Numbered from the stretch's first letter, positions 38,084 through 47,447 are shown. The stretch: 64,000 nt of DNA from Alteromonas aestuariivivens (GCF_003367475.1 NZ_QRHA01000007.1:241915-305914); one strand, 5' to 3'. Program-made: numbers and translations. The notes: generated from the letters alone by a model not told the origin.

Positions 38084-39088
38084 ATGATTGAAGCCGACCG
38101 ACTCATTGCGCCTGCAGCCAGCAGTGAAGACGAAATTATAGACCGCGCCATACGCCCCAAAATGCTGGCGGATTATACCGGGCAGCGGCACGTATGCGAG
38201 CAGATGGAAATTTTCATTCAGGCGGCCCGCAATCGCGAAGATGCTTTGGATCACCTTTTGATATTTGGCCCTCCGGGTTTGGGTAAAACCACGTTGGCAA
38301 ACATCGTCGCCAATGAAATGGGCGTAAACATTAAAACCACATCCGGGCCTGTATTGGAAAAAGCCGGCGATTTGGCCGCACTGCTGACTAACCTTGAACA
38401 AAACGATGTGTTGTTTATTGATGAAATCCATCGCCTGAGCCCAGTGGTTGAAGAAATTCTTTACCCCGCCATGGAAGACTATCAGCTCGATATTATGATT
38501 GGTGAAGGGCCGGCGGCTCGCTCTATCAAACTGGACTTACCACCGTTCACGCTGGTCGGCGCCACTACCCGGGCCGGTTCATTAACGTCGCCATTGCGTG
38601 ACAGATTCGGCATTGTTCAGCGTCTGGAGTTTTATTCCGTTACCGACCTGACAACTATCGTACAGCGCAGCGCCGGGTATTTGAACCTTGATATGGACGT
38701 TGACGGTGCGCGGGAAGTGGCGCGCCGCTCGCGAGGAACACCACGTATCGCAAACCGTTTGCTGCGCAGGGTGCGCGACTATGCCGAAATCAAAGCCGAT
38801 GGGTCAGTTACTGTTGATGTTGCTGCACAGGCACTCGATATGCTTGATGTGGACAAGGAAGGCTTCGACTACATGGACCGAAAATTGCTGACCGCTATCA
38901 TCGATAAGTTTGATGGAGGACCGGTGGGGCTTGATAACCTGGCGGCGGCAATCGGTGAGGAAAAAGAAACCATTGAAGATGTGATAGAGCCGTTTCTCAT
39001 CCAGCAGGGTTTTTTGCAACGCACGCCAAGGGGGCGAATTGTGTCCCAGCGGGCTTACCTGCATTTTGGGTTTGACATAAAAGACTGA
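38084..39088 (+). CDS. ruvB: Holliday junction helicase RuvB
   Basis: This 334-residue AAA+ motor drives branch migration with RuvA. Walker A is [12 protein letters not shown], Walker [11 protein letters not shown], sensor 1 [18 protein letters not shown] and sensor 2 [17 protein letters not shown]. The C-terminal winged helix ends [17 protein letters not shown]. Length matches E. coli (336). Two hairpins follow its stop. Confidence 0.98.
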   Translation: MIEADRLIAPAASSEDEIIDRAIRPKMLADYTGQRHVCEQMEIFIQAARNREDALDHLLIFGPPGLGKTTLANIVANEMGVNIKTTSGPVLEKAGDLAALLTNLEQNDVLFIDEIHRLSPVVEEILYPAMEDYQLDIMIGEGPAARSIKLDLPPFTLVGATTRAGSLTSPLRDRFGIVQRLEFYSVTDLTTIVQRSAGYLNLDMDVDGAREVARRSRGTPRIANRLLRRVRDYAEIKADGSVTVDVAAQALDMLDVDKEGFDYMDRKLLTAIIDKFDGGPVGLDNLAAAIGEEKETIEDVIEPFLIQQGFLQRTPRGRIVSQRAYLHFGFDIKD

Positions 39089-39103
39089 TGCACCGTTAAC
39101 TTG

Positions 39104-39121
39104 CCTGCTTTCACGCAGGCA
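39104..39121 (+). terminator. Hairpin after ruvB
   Basis: TTGCCTGC and GCAGGCAA pair around a short loop directly after the ruvB stop. It is followed by A rather than T on the plus strand, so it is a weak terminator for ruvB by itself. Confidence 0.5.
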
Positions 39122-39250
39122 AAAAAAAGCCCGCTCAAAAGAGCGGGCGAAACAACAAGTGTTGAAGGAAATAAATCCAGGGAACTCATGTCAAACAGGA
39201 GAAAAACTCTTTCGTGACCGTTTGCACCATCACATTCTGTACGACTGATG
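39121..39250 (-). ncRNA. Candidate small RNA in the ruvB-ybgC gap
   Basis: A minus-strand transcript of about 130 bases is predicted from a perfect TATAAT promoter (start near 39250) to an intrinsic terminator: GCCCGCTC and GAGCGGGC around TTTT (39129-39148), followed by eight U (39121-39128). The promoter's GCGCGC discriminator is typical of stable or stringently controlled RNAs. The body contains no frame with a ribosome binding site; a 67-codon frame reading through the terminator is not credible. I do not recognise the RNA; it is not 6S, 4.5S, Spot 42 or CsrB-like by eye. Confidence 0.6.
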
Positions 39251-39256
39251 GCGCGC

Positions 39257-39284
39257 ATTATAGGTGAATCCTTACTTTCGACAA
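39257..39284 (-). promoter_or_regulatory. Minus-strand sigma-70 promoter with GC-rich discriminator
   Basis: On the minus strand TTGTCG (39284-39279) and a perfect TATAAT (39262-39257) are separated by 16 bases, followed by GCGCGC. No minus-strand gene lies downstream before the terminator at 39121-39148, which is why a non-coding RNA is proposed. Confidence 0.75.
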
Positions 39285-39293
39285 TTGAGTAAA

Positions 39294-39321
39294 ATTAGTT
39301 TTTCTAATTAGAAAAACTAAT
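39294..39321. promoter_or_regulatory. Perfect 28-bp palindrome, possible operator
   Basis: ATTAGTTTTTCTAA and its exact complement lie back to back with no spacer (28 of 28 bases symmetric). The centre is about 57 bases upstream of the predicted start of the minus-strand RNA and 164 bases upstream of ybgC. Such symmetry fits a binding site for a dimeric regulator; a cruciform or hairpin is the alternative. Confidence 0.55.
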
Positions 39322-39471
39322 GTGTGAGCAGACTGTTAACCTATTCGCTCTGTGCGGTTAAAATGCGAGCTCCGATTGGCTTCTGGCTCAATGAAAAGTA
39401 GCTGGGGAAATTTTTCAGGAGTGTCTAAATTCCTGGTTCTGATAAAATTTGCTGGGGTTAAATTTATAACT

Positions 39472-39870
39472 ATGCATCAATTTTCTGTGCGCGTTTATTA
39501 CGAGGATACTGACGCTGGTGGCATTGTTTATTACGCCAACTATTTGAAATTTATGGAGCGGGCGCGCACGGAGTGGTTACGGGAGCTGGGCTTTGAGCAG
39601 GACTCGCTGATGGAACAATCGGTGGCTTTCGTCGTCAAACGGGTTGAAATGCATAACTATGCGCCTGCCCGCTTCAATCAGCTGTTGAGTATTGAATCCG
39701 AGGTTGTAGAATTAAAGGGCGCTAGTTTGACGTTTCAACAAATCATAAAAAATTCGCAGGGTAACCAGCTGGTATCTGCGGAAATACAAGTTGCCTGTGT
39801 GGATCCGGAGAAAATGCGAGCCCGGAAATTACCACGCACTTTAGTAGGGGAATTAACGCGTGTCATCTGA
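39472..39870 (+). CDS. ybgC: Acyl-CoA thioesterase YbgC (Tol-Pal system associated)
   Basis: This hot-dog thioesterase of about 132 residues hydrolyses short-chain acyl-CoA and is encoded with tol-pal genes in most gammaproteobacteria. The signature [31 protein letters not shown] includes the catalytic Asp. The ATG at 39472 (MHQFSVRV) is chosen on homology; the frame is open 40 codons upstream. It overlaps tolQ by 11 bases. Confidence 0.95.
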   Translation: MHQFSVRVYYEDTDAGGIVYYANYLKFMERARTEWLRELGFEQDSLMEQSVAFVVKRVEMHNYAPARFNQLLSIESEVVELKGASLTFQQIIKNSQGNQLVSAEIQVACVDPEKMRARKLPRTLVGELTRVI

Positions 39871-40540
39871 TCTGACCTTTATTGGCCTGTTCCTGCAGGC
39901 GAGCTTCGTTGTACAACTGATCATGTTGCTCCTGCTTGGAGTTTCTGTCGCTTCCTGGACGTTTATTTTCCAGCGTAGCCGCGCATTGGGCGGTGCCAGG
40001 GAAGAAATGCGCCAGTTTGAAGATAAATTCTGGTCAGGCGCCGATTTGAACAAGCTATACCAGGAAGTTTCCTCCCATGACAACGTATCCGGCATAGCCA
40101 GTATTTTTTGTGCCGGATTTAAAGAGTTTGTTCGGCTGAGAAAAAGCAACACCAGCACCAATGGCATTGTAGACGGTACCTATCGCGCAATGCGGGTGAG
40201 TATGTCGCGGGAGGTGGAAGAACTGGAAAGTCGCCTGCCGTTTTTGGCAACTGCCGGTTCTATCAGTCCTTACATTGGTTTGTTCGGTACCGTATGGGGC
40301 ATCATGAACGCGTTTATCGCACTGGGTGAAGTCCAGCAGGCAACACTGGCCATGGTGGCACCTGGTATTGCCGAAGCGCTGATCGCTACAGCTATTGGAT
40401 TGTTTGCGGCCATTCCGGCGGTCATCGCCTACAACCGTTTCAGTCATCAGGTTGAAAAACTGGAAAACAGCTATGGCAATTTTATGGAAGAGTTTTCCGC
40501 CATTCTGCATCGCCAGGCCATTGCTTCCCAGCAGGCATAA
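39860..40540 (+). CDS. tolQ: Tol-Pal system protein TolQ
   Basis: This 226-residue inner-membrane protein of the MotA/TolQ/ExbB family has three helices (about 15-40, 130-155, 170-190). With TolR it forms the proton channel that energises TolA for outer-membrane constriction at division. It starts with GTG inside the end of ybg[26 protein letters not shown] is the conserved channel segment. Confidence 0.96.
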   Translation: MSSDLTFIGLFLQASFVVQLIMLLLLGVSVASWTFIFQRSRALGGAREEMRQFEDKFWSGADLNKLYQEVSSHDNVSGIASIFCAGFKEFVRLRKSNTSTNGIVDGTYRAMRVSMSREVEELESRLPFLATAGSISPYIGLFGTVWGIMNAFIALGEVQQATLAMVAPGIAEALIATAIGLFAAIPAVIAYNRFSHQVEKLENSYGNFMEEFSAILHRQAIASQQA

Positions 40541-40577
40541 TGCTTAAGCAGGCAATATTCCCGCCAGGAGGACAACT

Positions 40578-41000
40578 ATGTACGTAAGAAAACGCCGTCG
40601 ACCGGTTTCGGAAATCAATGTGGTGCCTTACATCGATGTGATGCTGGTACTGCTGATTATTTTTATGGTTACTGCGCCTTTGATATCTCAGGGCGTGAAG
40701 GTGGACCTGCCCAAGGCCAGTGCCAACCCGATCGAGCAGGAAGATACGCCCCCTCTGATAGCCTCCGTTGACGTGCAGGGCAACTATTACCTTAATGTCG
40801 GAGACGATCAGCAGGTTCTGGAAGCTGATGAACTGGCGGCATTGGTGCAGGCACAACTGCAGAAAGAGCCGAATACACCCGTGGTTGTAAAAGGCGACGG
40901 TGCTGTTGCCTATAACGAGGTCATCCAGTTGATGGTTGTGTTGCAAAAGGCTGGGGTGCCTTCCGTTGGGCTCATGACCGATCCTGTTGAACCGGATTAA
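40578..41000 (+). CDS. tolR: Tol-Pal system protein TolR
   Basis: This 140-residue ExbD/TolR protein has one helix. PVSEINVVPYIDVMLVLLIIFM carries the conserved Asp essential for proton flow; the periplasmic domain binds peptidoglycan. A GGAGG ribosome binding site precedes it. It overlaps tolA by 14 bases. Confidence 0.96.
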   Translation: MYVRKRRRPVSEINVVPYIDVMLVLLIIFMVTAPLISQGVKVDLPKASANPIEQEDTPPLIASVDVQGNYYLNVGDDQQVLEADELAALVQAQLQKEPNTPVVVKGDGAVAYNEVIQLMVVLQKAGVPSVGLMTDPVEPD

Positions 41001-41799
41001 GGGTCAGAGTGAATTTATGACTCCCATGCAGGTTGCGGTATATAAGTCGCTGGGTGTGCATCTGGCAATAGCCATTGTGTTGCTGATAAGCGTCACTTTT
41101 TCTCCGGACCCGCTTCCGGACCTACCATCTCCCAGCGCGCCAGTAATTCAGGCGACTTTTATTGATGCCCAGGCCATTGCCGATCAACAGCGTGCCCAGG
41201 CGCAGGCGGAAGCCCAGGCACGTGCGGAAGAAGCGGAGCGCCAGCGTAAGGCCCGGGAAGTTGCCGAGCGTAAGCGTCGCCAGGAGTTGGCGGCCCAGAA
41301 AGAACGTGCCCGAAAGGAAGCTGCGCAAAAAGAGCAACAGCGGCAAAAAGAGCTGGAGCGCATAGCCAGGCAGAAAGAACAGCAGCGCAAAGAGCGTGAA
41401 GCTCAACAGAAAGCTGAGGCGGAGCGCAAACGCAAAGAGGCCGAACAAAAGGCGCAAATGGAAAAGATAATGCAGGAGCAGCTCGCTGCGGAGCAGGCTG
41501 CCCAGCAACAACGCCGAAGACAGCAGGTGTTGTCAGAGGTGGAACGCTATCAGGCTTTGATCAAACAGACCATTATGCGTTTTCTTATCGAAGATGACAG
41601 TTTCAAAGGCAAACAGTGCCGTCTCAATATCAGGCTGGCTACAACCGGGCTGGTAACCAAGGTAACCATACTCGACGGCGATCCGGCTTTGTGCCGGGCA
41701 GCTCAGAGTGCGGTACTGAGACCGGACAGAATGCCCATGTCCGACGCGCCGGATGTGTATGAGCAATTAAAAGACATCAATGTAAGGGTGGAATTGTAG
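40987..41799 (+). CDS. tolA: Tol-Pal system protein TolA
   Basis: This 270-residue protein spans the periplasm. It has an inner-membrane anchor (about 17-37), a long Ala/Glu/Lys/Arg/Gln-rich helix (about 55-185) and a compact C-terminal domain ([19 protein letters not shown]) that binds Pal, TolB and sometimes colicins. It is shorter than E. coli TolA (421), mainly through a shorter helical repeat, as is usual outside the enterics. The first ATG lies inside tol[11 protein letters not shown] at 41017 is an alternative. Confidence 0.93.
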   Translation: MNRIKGQSEFMTPMQVAVYKSLGVHLAIAIVLLISVTFSPDPLPDLPSPSAPVIQATFIDAQAIADQQRAQAQAEAQARAEEAERQRKAREVAERKRRQELAAQKERARKEAAQKEQQRQKELERIARQKEQQRKEREAQQKAEAERKRKEAEQKAQMEKIMQEQLAAEQAAQQQRRRQQVLSEVERYQALIKQTIMRFLIEDDSFKGKQCRLNIRLATTGLVTKVTILDGDPALCRAAQSAVLRPDRMPMSDAPDVYEQLKDINVRVEL

Positions 41800-43160
41800 T
41801 GACAATCAGAAATCTGGGAATTTGGCTTGGCGTAGTGACGCTATGTGTGAGCTCTATGGCCCGTGCGACTCTGGAAATCGTAATTACAGAAGGTATCGAC
41901 AGTGCCCGTCCAATCGGGGTGGTACCTTTCAAGTGGAAAGGGCAGGGCGCTTTGCCCGGCGATATTTCCGAGGTGGTAATGGCCGATTTGATGCGCAGCG
42001 GCAAGTTTAATCCGATTGCTGTAGAGCGCATGCCCCAATTGCCTTCATCCGACGCGGAAGTGAATTATTCTGCATGGGCCTCCAGTGGCGTAGACGTAGT
42101 GTTGGTTGGGGCAATCGAGCAAGAGTCAGTTGACCGTTACACAGTGTCGTACCAGTTGATAGATGTGCTTCGCGGGCAAATTACCGGTGGCAAGTCCCAG
42201 GTGCTGAGTAATGGCCAGCTGGTTGCCAGCAACGATCACATTATCGAAGCCCGCCAGGCGGTGATAGCCGGGCGTGACTTTCGACAGTACGCACATCGGG
42301 TGAGTGATGTAGTGTACGAGAAGCTCACTGGCGTACGCGGTGCGTTTCTTACCCGCATTGCTTATGTGATTGTACGTGATCGGGAAAAGTATGAACTTCC
42401 ATACCAGTTGGTCATAGCGGATTACGATGGTGAAAACGAAACCCGTTTACTGTCATCTCCAGAACCGTTAATGTCCCCAGCTTGGTCACCGGATGGCGAA
42501 AAGCTCGCGTATGTGAGTTTTGAGAATAAGCGCCCGCAAATATTCATACAGGATATCTATACGATGGAGCGCACCAGGATGACGAATTTTCCTGGTATCA
42601 ATGGTGCCCCGGTATTTTCTCCGGATGGCAAACAATTGGCCATGGTGTTGTCTAAAGATGGTAATCCGGAGATTTACGTGATGGACATTGCGACCAGGGA
42701 AGCGCGCCGCATTACCCGAAACCGGGCGATTGATACAGAACCGGCGTGGACGCCGGACGGTAAGAGCTTGATTTTTAGCTCTGAGCGGGGTGGTAAACCT
42801 CAGATTTATAGCGTAAATTTAGCAACTAGGAAAGTGAGACGCCTCACTTTTGATGGTGAGCAGAATCTCGGTGGCACGGTGACGCCTGATGGTAGCCAGA
42901 TGGTTATGGTGAATCAGACCCGCGGAGATTACCATATCGCCAAGCAGGCGTTGGACGATGGAGCATTGCAGGTGCTGACCCGAACGTTTTTGGATGAGTC
43001 GCCCAGTATTGCCCCGAATGGAAGCATGATTATTTACAGCACCTTGCATGAAGGTACTCAGGTATTATCCTTAGTATCTCTTGATGGTCGCTTTAAAGCT
43101 AGGTTGCCAGCAGCCAATGGGCAAGTAAAATCGCCAAGTTGGTCACCCTTTTTGTTTTAA
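41799..43160 (+). CDS. tolB: Tol-Pal system protein TolB
   Basis: This 453-residue periplasmic protein starts with GTG sharing a base with the tolA stop. A signal peptide ends near SSMARA. The N-terminal TolB_N domain (to about 155) is followed by a six-bladed WD40-like propeller with repeated PxWSPDG motifs ([33 protein letters not shown]). It links TolA and Pal. Length is near E. coli TolB (430). Confidence 0.96.
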   Translation: MTIRNLGIWLGVVTLCVSSMARATLEIVITEGIDSARPIGVVPFKWKGQGALPGDISEVVMADLMRSGKFNPIAVERMPQLPSSDAEVNYSAWASSGVDVVLVGAIEQESVDRYTVSYQLIDVLRGQITGGKSQVLSNGQLVASNDHIIEARQAVIAGRDFRQYAHRVSDVVYEKLTGVRGAFLTRIAYVIVRDREKYELPYQLVIADYDGENETRLLSSPEPLMSPAWSPDGEKLAYVSFENKRPQIFIQDIYTMERTRMTNFPGINGAPVFSPDGKQLAMVLSKDGNPEIYVMDIATREARRITRNRAIDTEPAWTPDGKSLIFSSERGGKPQIYSVNLATRKVRRLTFDGEQNLGGTVTPDGSQMVMVNQTRGDYHIAKQALDDGALQVLTRTFLDESPSIAPNGSMIIYSTLHEGTQVLSLVSLDGRFKARLPAANGQVKSPSWSPFLF

Positions 43161-43204
43161 CGAACCAGAACATTAAGCAATATAAGTAATAAGGATTAAA
43201 GAGC

Positions 43205-43771
43205 ATGCAAATGAATAAAATAATGAAAAGTTTCATTATCGCCTTGCCAGTGGTGACTATGATGGCTTGTTCCTCCGGACCTTCTGAAGCAGAATTGGAA
43301 GCTGAGCGTAATCGTATTGCCCAGGAGCAGGCAGCCGCTGAGCGTCAGGCTCGTGAAGCTGAAGAAGCCCGTGTACAGGCTGAAGCTGCCCAGCGCCTTC
43401 AGGCTCAACAGGAAATGGTTGAGCAGCAACTGGACATGCTGCAAAAAGAGCAGACGGTTTATTTCGATTTTGACCGTTCTACCATCAAGCCTGAATTCCA
43501 GGCGTTGCTGAGCAAACACGCTGAATTCCTGATCAAAAACCCTTCTCAAAGTGTTGTGATTGAAGGCCATTGCGACCAGCGCGGCACGCCTGAGTACAAC
43601 ATTGCTCTGGGTGAACGTCGTGCACAGGCAGTAGAAACCTACCTGCTGAACGCTGGCGTTAGCAGCAGCCAGGTTTCAACCGTATCTTACGGTGAAGAGA
43701 AACCTGCAGTTATGGGCGCTACTGAGTACGCCATGGCGCAAAACCGTCGCGGTGTGGTTGTTTATCAGTAA
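43205..43771 (+). CDS. pal: Peptidoglycan-associated lipoprotein Pal
   Basis: This 188-residue outer-membrane lipoprotein has a lipobox near VTMMAC, a variable acidic coiled segment (about 30-80, Glu/Ala/Gln-rich), and an OmpA-like C-terminal domain (VYFDFDRSTIKPEFQALL and VIEGHCDQRGTPEYNIALG) that holds diaminopimelate of peptidoglycan. The coiled linker is longer than in E. coli Pal (173 residues overall). It overlaps cpoB by one base. Confidence 0.96.
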   Translation: MQMNKIMKSFIIALPVVTMMACSSGPSEAELEAERNRIAQEQAAAERQAREAEEARVQAEAAQRLQAQQEMVEQQLDMLQKEQTVYFDFDRSTIKPEFQALLSKHAEFLIKNPSQSVVIEGHCDQRGTPEYNIALGERRAQAVETYLLNAGVSSSQVSTVSYGEEKPAVMGATEYAMAQNRRGVVVYQ

Positions 43772-44568
43772 TGCCTAAACACACCTTGCCGTATCGATTC
43801 GTTCAGGCAGCGCTGTTGGGCGCTGCTGTGAGCGTGCCCTGTATTGTGAGTGCCCAGGCACCGGTTTACGACGTAAACGGTTCCAACGGAAACCTTGAGC
43901 AGCGTATTGAGGTGCTCGAGCGTATGGTTGACAGCCGAACTGAAATGCAACATCGCATTCAGCAGCAGCTTGACGCCATGCAGGGGGAAGTGGACGAATT
44001 ACGCGGTGCCGTTGAGGAGCACACTTACCAATTGGAAAAAGTGCTCGAGCGCCAGCGGGAACTGTACCTGGAAATTGACAAACGGGTTGAAGCGTTAAAG
44101 CAAGGTGGTATGGCTACCGGGCAGCCGGCCGGCGGTACCGGCTCATCTGCGTCGGTACCTGCTGTAAACCAGCCAGTTTCAGTTGCATCCACTGCGGACG
44201 AAGACGCTGCGTATGATGAAGCAGTGAATCTGATACTGAAGTCCCGGGAGTATGATAAAGCGATCCCGGCATTTCAGTCTTTCATTGAGCGTTTTCCTAA
44301 CAGTGAATATGCACCTAATGCGCATTATTGGCTAGGGCAGTTGCTGTTCAATAAACAGCAATGGGCCGACGCTCAGGCTGAGTTTTCGGTGGTTGTAAGC
44401 CGTTTTGGCAGTTCGAGCAAACGAGCCGATGCAATGTTGAAACTCGGTGATATTGCGCACCGAACCGGTAACGCGGGTCAGGCGCGCCAGTATTACCAGC
44501 GAGTTGTAAGTGAATATCCCAACTCTTCAGCCAGCAAACTGGCCGAGTCGAAAATTTCCGCATTGTAA
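43771..44568 (+). CDS. cpoB: Cell division coordinator CpoB (YbgF)
   Basis: This 265-residue periplasmic protein couples PBP1B synthesis with Tol function. It has a signal peptide (cleavage near VSAQA), an N-terminal trimerising coiled coil (about 35-110), a Gly/Ser linker and C-terminal TPR repeats (YDKAIPAFQSFIERFPNSEYAPNAHYWLGQ). It is the last gene of the tol-pal operon and is followed by a terminator. Confidence 0.95.
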   Translation: MPKHTLPYRFVQAALLGAAVSVPCIVSAQAPVYDVNGSNGNLEQRIEVLERMVDSRTEMQHRIQQQLDAMQGEVDELRGAVEEHTYQLEKVLERQRELYLEIDKRVEALKQGGMATGQPAGGTGSSASVPAVNQPVSVASTADEDAAYDEAVNLILKSREYDKAIPAFQSFIERFPNSEYAPNAHYWLGQLLFNKQQWADAQAEFSVVVSRFGSSSKRADAMLKLGDIAHRTGNAGQARQYYQRVVSEYPNSSASKLAESKISAL

Positions 44569-44588
44569 CAATGTGAAAGTTGTCATCT

Positions 44589-44618
44589 GAAAAACCTCTC
44601 AAGCGAGAGGTTTTTTTT
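44589..44618 (+). terminator. Terminator of the tol-pal-cpoB operon
   Basis: AAAACCTCTC and GAGAGGTTTT pair around AAGC (near 44591-44614), with a long T-run. Confidence 0.93.
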
Positions 44619-44808
44619 GTTTTTATAGCTTTGCTTTCTTCATTTTCTGTTGCCTTTACTTAAAAAAACTGACGCATTTGCGGGCATGAACTTTAGGGCC
44701 GGGATATATTTCAGTGTGCTGTGCAGGTTAAAGAATCGGCTATTTGCTATGATTTTGAGCGTTCGGTGCGTTTTTGGCAGAAAAAGGAAAATAAATTAGG
44801 TTTTTGGC

Positions 44809-44836
44809 TTGCACCGGCTCAGGAAATGAGTAATAT
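44809..44836 (+). promoter_or_regulatory. Promoter of the tRNA-Lys pair
   Basis: TTGCAC (44809-44814) and TAATAT (44831-44836) are separated by 16 bases and followed by a GC-rich discriminator (GCCGCCG), as expected for stringently controlled tRNA promoters. Confidence 0.65.
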
Positions 44837-44877
44837 ATGCCGCCGTTGCCAAGGCATGGCAACAAGCGGAAAGCGAA

Positions 44878-44953
44878 GGGTCGTTAGCTCAGTTGGTAGA
44901 GCAGTTGACTTTTAATCAATTGGTCGCTGGTTCGAATCCAGCACGACCCACCA
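44878..44953 (+). tRNA. tRNA-Lys (anticodon TTT)
   Basis: The 76 bases fold as a cloverleaf with acceptor GGGTCGT/ACGACCC, D arm AGCTCAGTTGGTAGAGC, anticodon loop CTTTTAA (TTT), T arm GGTTCGAATCC, and encoded CCA. An identical copy lies 43 bases downstream. Confidence 0.97.
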
Positions 44954-44996
44954 TCGCTCCCTGGTTCCCAGAAGCCGTTTTCCGAATCCAAGAGAT

Positions 44997-45072
44997 GGGT
45001 CGTTAGCTCAGTTGGTAGAGCAGTTGACTTTTAATCAATTGGTCGCTGGTTCGAATCCAGCACGACCCACCA
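44997..45072 (+). tRNA. tRNA-Lys (anticodon TTT), second copy
   Basis: This sequence is identical over its 76 bases to the tRNA at 44878, including CCA. The 43-base spacer differs from surrounding sequence, so the pair is a tandem gene duplication co-transcribed from one promoter. Confidence 0.97.
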
Positions 45073-45287
45073 TCTTCTCTCTTTTCAAGATATCTCAAGT
45101 ACTGGCTCTAGGCTCTACCCCATAAACGGGGGATAGGCATTCATTTCGTTCCAAGTCAGTTCAATACCCAGTCCATGAGGTGTTGCAACCCTTGTAATCC
45201 CTGACTGTGCAGGCAATTTTAGCATGTGAAATTTTTATGACAGTCGGGTATAATTCCGCCGTTGTAGACAGCCGGGTCGATACAGAA

Positions 45288-46349
45288 ATGACAGTAGCTT
45301 TTCGAGTAGAACAAATAGACTATCCTTTTCCTCCAAAGCCTGAGTCGCTCTCTGAAGAGCGCAAGCAAAGTTTAACGGCGGAGATAAAGCGATTGCTGAA
45401 AGCGCGCAATGCCGTGCTTGTGGCTCATTACTACACCGATCATGAAATCCAGGCGCTGGCTGAAGAAACTGGCGGTTGTGTCGCAGATTCGCTGGAAATG
45501 GCCCGTTTTGGGCGTGATGCCCAGGAACAGACTCTCATTGTAGCCGGTGTGCGCTTTATGGGAGAAACCGCCAAAATACTCAGCCCTGAAAAGCAGGTGC
45601 TGATGCCCACGCTGGAAGCAACCTGTTCGCTGGATCTGGGCTGTCCGGTCAAGGAGTTCAGTGAATTCTGTGATCAGCACCCTGATCATACGGTAGTGGT
45701 GTATGCCAATACGTCAGCAGCAGTGAAAGCCCGTGCTGACTGGGTGGTTACCTCCAGTATCGCGCTCGAAATTGTTGAGCATCTTGATAGTTTGGGTAAA
45801 CCCATTATCTGGGGGCCTGACCGTCATCTGGGGGCGTACATTGCCAAGCAAACCGGTGCTGACATGCTGATGTGGCAGGGTGAATGTATCGTTCACGATG
45901 AGTTTTCGGCTCAGAAACTGCAAGACATGAAAGCCCTTTATCCGGATGCCGCCATTCTGGTTCACCCTGAATCACCGGCCAGTGTGGTAGAGATGGCAGA
46001 TGCTGTCGGCTCAACCAGTCAACTGATTAAGGCTTCACAAACACTGCCTCACGAAAAGTTTATAGTAGCTACCGATAAAGGTATCTTCTACAAGATGCAA
46101 CAACTGGCGCCGCACAAGACCTTTATTGAGGCTCCTACCGCCGGTAACGGCGCAACATGCCGAAGTTGTGCTCATTGCCCCTGGATGGCGATGAACGGCC
46201 TAGAGGCGATTTACAACGCACTTTCTGAAGGTTCTGAGGGGCACGAAATCTTTGTTGAGGAAGGATTGCGTCAAAAAGCCCTGGTCCCACTGAACCGGAT
46301 GCTGGACTTTTCCGCCAAATTGCAACAAAAGGCTGCCCAGAACGCTTAA
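45288..46349 (+). CDS. nadA: Quinolinate synthase NadA
   Basis: This 4Fe-4S enzyme of about 353 residues makes quinolinate from iminoaspartate and dihydroxyacetone phosphate in NAD synthesis. The cluster cysteines are in [25 protein letters not shown] and [30 protein letters not shown] and [14 protein letters not shown] are conserved. The start at 45288 (MTVAFRVEQ) matches relatives; the frame is open 27 codons further upstream. It stands between the tRNA-Lys pair and tRNA-Ser. Confidence 0.95.
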   Translation: MTVAFRVEQIDYPFPPKPESLSEERKQSLTAEIKRLLKARNAVLVAHYYTDHEIQALAEETGGCVADSLEMARFGRDAQEQTLIVAGVRFMGETAKILSPEKQVLMPTLEATCSLDLGCPVKEFSEFCDQHPDHTVVVYANTSAAVKARADWVVTSSIALEIVEHLDSLGKPIIWGPDRHLGAYIAKQTGADMLMWQGECIVHDEFSAQKLQDMKALYPDAAILVHPESPASVVEMADAVGSTSQLIKASQTLPHEKFIVATDKGIFYKMQQLAPHKTFIEAPTAGNGATCRSCAHCPWMAMNGLEAIYNALSEGSEGHEIFVEEGLRQKALVPLNRMLDFSAKLQQKAAQNA

Positions 46350-46385
46350 TAAACCGGCAATTAAACAGTTTTTGGTGACATTTTC

Positions 46386-46414
46386 TTGATTCAGCGCGCG
46401 ACTTTCCCTACTAT
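46386..46414 (+). promoter_or_regulatory. Promoter of tRNA-Ser
   Basis: TTGATT (46386-46391) and TACTAT (46409-46414) are separated by 17 bases with a GCGCGC discriminator, about 85 bases before the tRNA. Confidence 0.65.
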
Positions 46415-46498
46415 ACGCGCGCTCGACAAAAAACCTTCCGAATACAGGTTTGAGCAAGTTTTAAAATCGTGAGTATTGATTGCTTGTGGTTACAATTT

Positions 46499-46589
46499 GG
46501 AGAGATGGCTGAGTGGCTGAAGGCGCACGCCTGGAAAGTGTGTATACGTTAATAGCGTATCGAGGGTTCGAATCCCTCTCTCTCCGCCA
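46499..46589 (+). tRNA. tRNA-Ser (anticodon GGA)
   Basis: The 91-base class II tRNA has a long variable arm (GTGTATACGTTAATAGCGTAT region). The acceptor is GGAGAGA/TCTCTCC, the anticodon loop CTGGAAA (GGA), the T arm GGTTCGAATCC, with encoded CCA. Its last 20 bases are duplicated at 46735-46754. Confidence 0.95.
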
Positions 46590-46599
46590 GATACAAAAG

Positions 46600-46622
46600 A
46601 ACCGCCCTTGAGGCGGTTTTTT
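46600..46622 (+). terminator. Terminator of tRNA-Ser
   Basis: AACCGCC and GGCGGTT pair around CTTGA, followed by six T. Confidence 0.85.
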
Positions 46623-46734
46623 GTTTCTCGGGAAAGAGGTATGAGAAGCCTCGCCGGGTTCGACCAAACGGCAGGAACGCCGTTTGGCACAGCCACAGGC
46701 TGCCCGCAGGGCGAGTACCATGGATGGTGCGAGT

Positions 46735-46754
46735 GAATCCCTCTCTCTCCGCCA
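46735..46754 (+). repeat. Direct repeat of the tRNA-Ser 3' end (candidate att scar)
   Basis: The sequence GAATCCCTCTCTCTCCGCCA is identical to the last 20 bases of tRNA-Ser (46570-46589), 165 bases apart. The segment between carries the tRNA terminator, a nine-base-pair hairpin (46664-46687) and GC-rich repeats. A truncated integrase follows within 100 bases, so this looks like an attachment site left by an integrative element; a tRNA-tail repeat unit is the alternative. Confidence 0.7.
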
Positions 46755-46849
46755 AATACCGTTAAGGCCCTGCAGAGCGCGGGGCCTTGTCGTTTCTAGC
46801 GTCAGAGAAAAGTGATGTAACCACTAACTTGTACAAAGTGGTGGTACAA

Positions 46850-47230
46850 ATGAGTAATATGGCTAGTCCCTACAGAGACCCAAAATCCGGTGTCTACTAC
46901 TTCAGAATGGCAGTCCCAAAGGACGTATTTCCGGTCATTCAGAAACATGAATTCAAGCGTTCACTTCGCACCAAGTTTCTCACAGAAGCAAAGCGGGTAT
47001 TTCCTGCTCATATTGAAAATGCTCACAACCAAATAGAGTTAGCCCGACTTAAGCTTTCTGGTGTCGCCAATGCACAGTTAAACCCAAAAGACTGCGTGAT
47101 ACTCGCGGAGCGCTGGTATGAGCGTTTACGTGATGAAATCGAGCAGACTGGCAAGCTGTTTTACTGCATCGGTTACGTTTTTCGCCATGAGGGTCTCCGT
47201 AGGTCGCCAGCCAAAGTTGAATCCGGTTAG
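46850..47230 (+). pseudogene. Tyrosine integrase fragment (N-terminal part only)
   Basis: About 126 residues starting at MSNMASPYRDPKSGVYYF match the N-terminal region of site-specific tyrosine recombinases with a DUF6538-like start (YFRMAVPKDVFPVI, FKRSLRTKFLTEAKRVF). The catalytic R-H-R-Y core is missing: the sequence breaks after about GKLFYC and ends in unrelated residues. Intact relatives exceed 350 residues. It sits next to the duplicated tRNA-Ser tail, as an integrase should, and marks the left boundary of a decayed element. Confidence 0.75.
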
Positions 47231-47447
47231 CACAGTTTAGTGAGGCTTGGGCGGAAACCCTCTCACGGAATGGGATTACAGACGGTTTGCCGCCCCTGTG
47301 TGTGCTGGTTTGGAAATGCAATTCGAAATCGCAACCCGCGCTGGGTTCAGCACGGGTTTTCGTCTAGTACGAAATGTCAGGCCTTGGCTGCCAGGGCTGG
47401 CAGTGAAATTTTTCCGTCGTCGGCGTCCAGTGGGTGTAAATTCCTAA
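47231..47447. other. Degraded sequence between integrase and cytochrome remnants
   Basis: One frame at 47247-47444 encodes about 66 residues (DYRRFAAPVCAGLEMQFEI and a basic tail). It resembles the C-terminal end of some larger enzyme but has no start signal and no family I can name. I regard this as another gene fragment. Confidence 0.3.

Noticed and set aside
39055..39258. 67-residue minus-strand protein in the ruvB-ybgC gap
   Set aside because: It has no Shine-Dalgarno sequence, reads through a strong terminator and overlaps ruvB; a small RNA explains the signals better.
44569..44877. Small gene between cpoB and tRNA-Lys (frame at 44721-44915)
   Set aside because: It runs through the tRNA promoter and into the tRNA itself, with no ribosome binding site; the gap holds only the cpoB terminator and the tRNA promoter.
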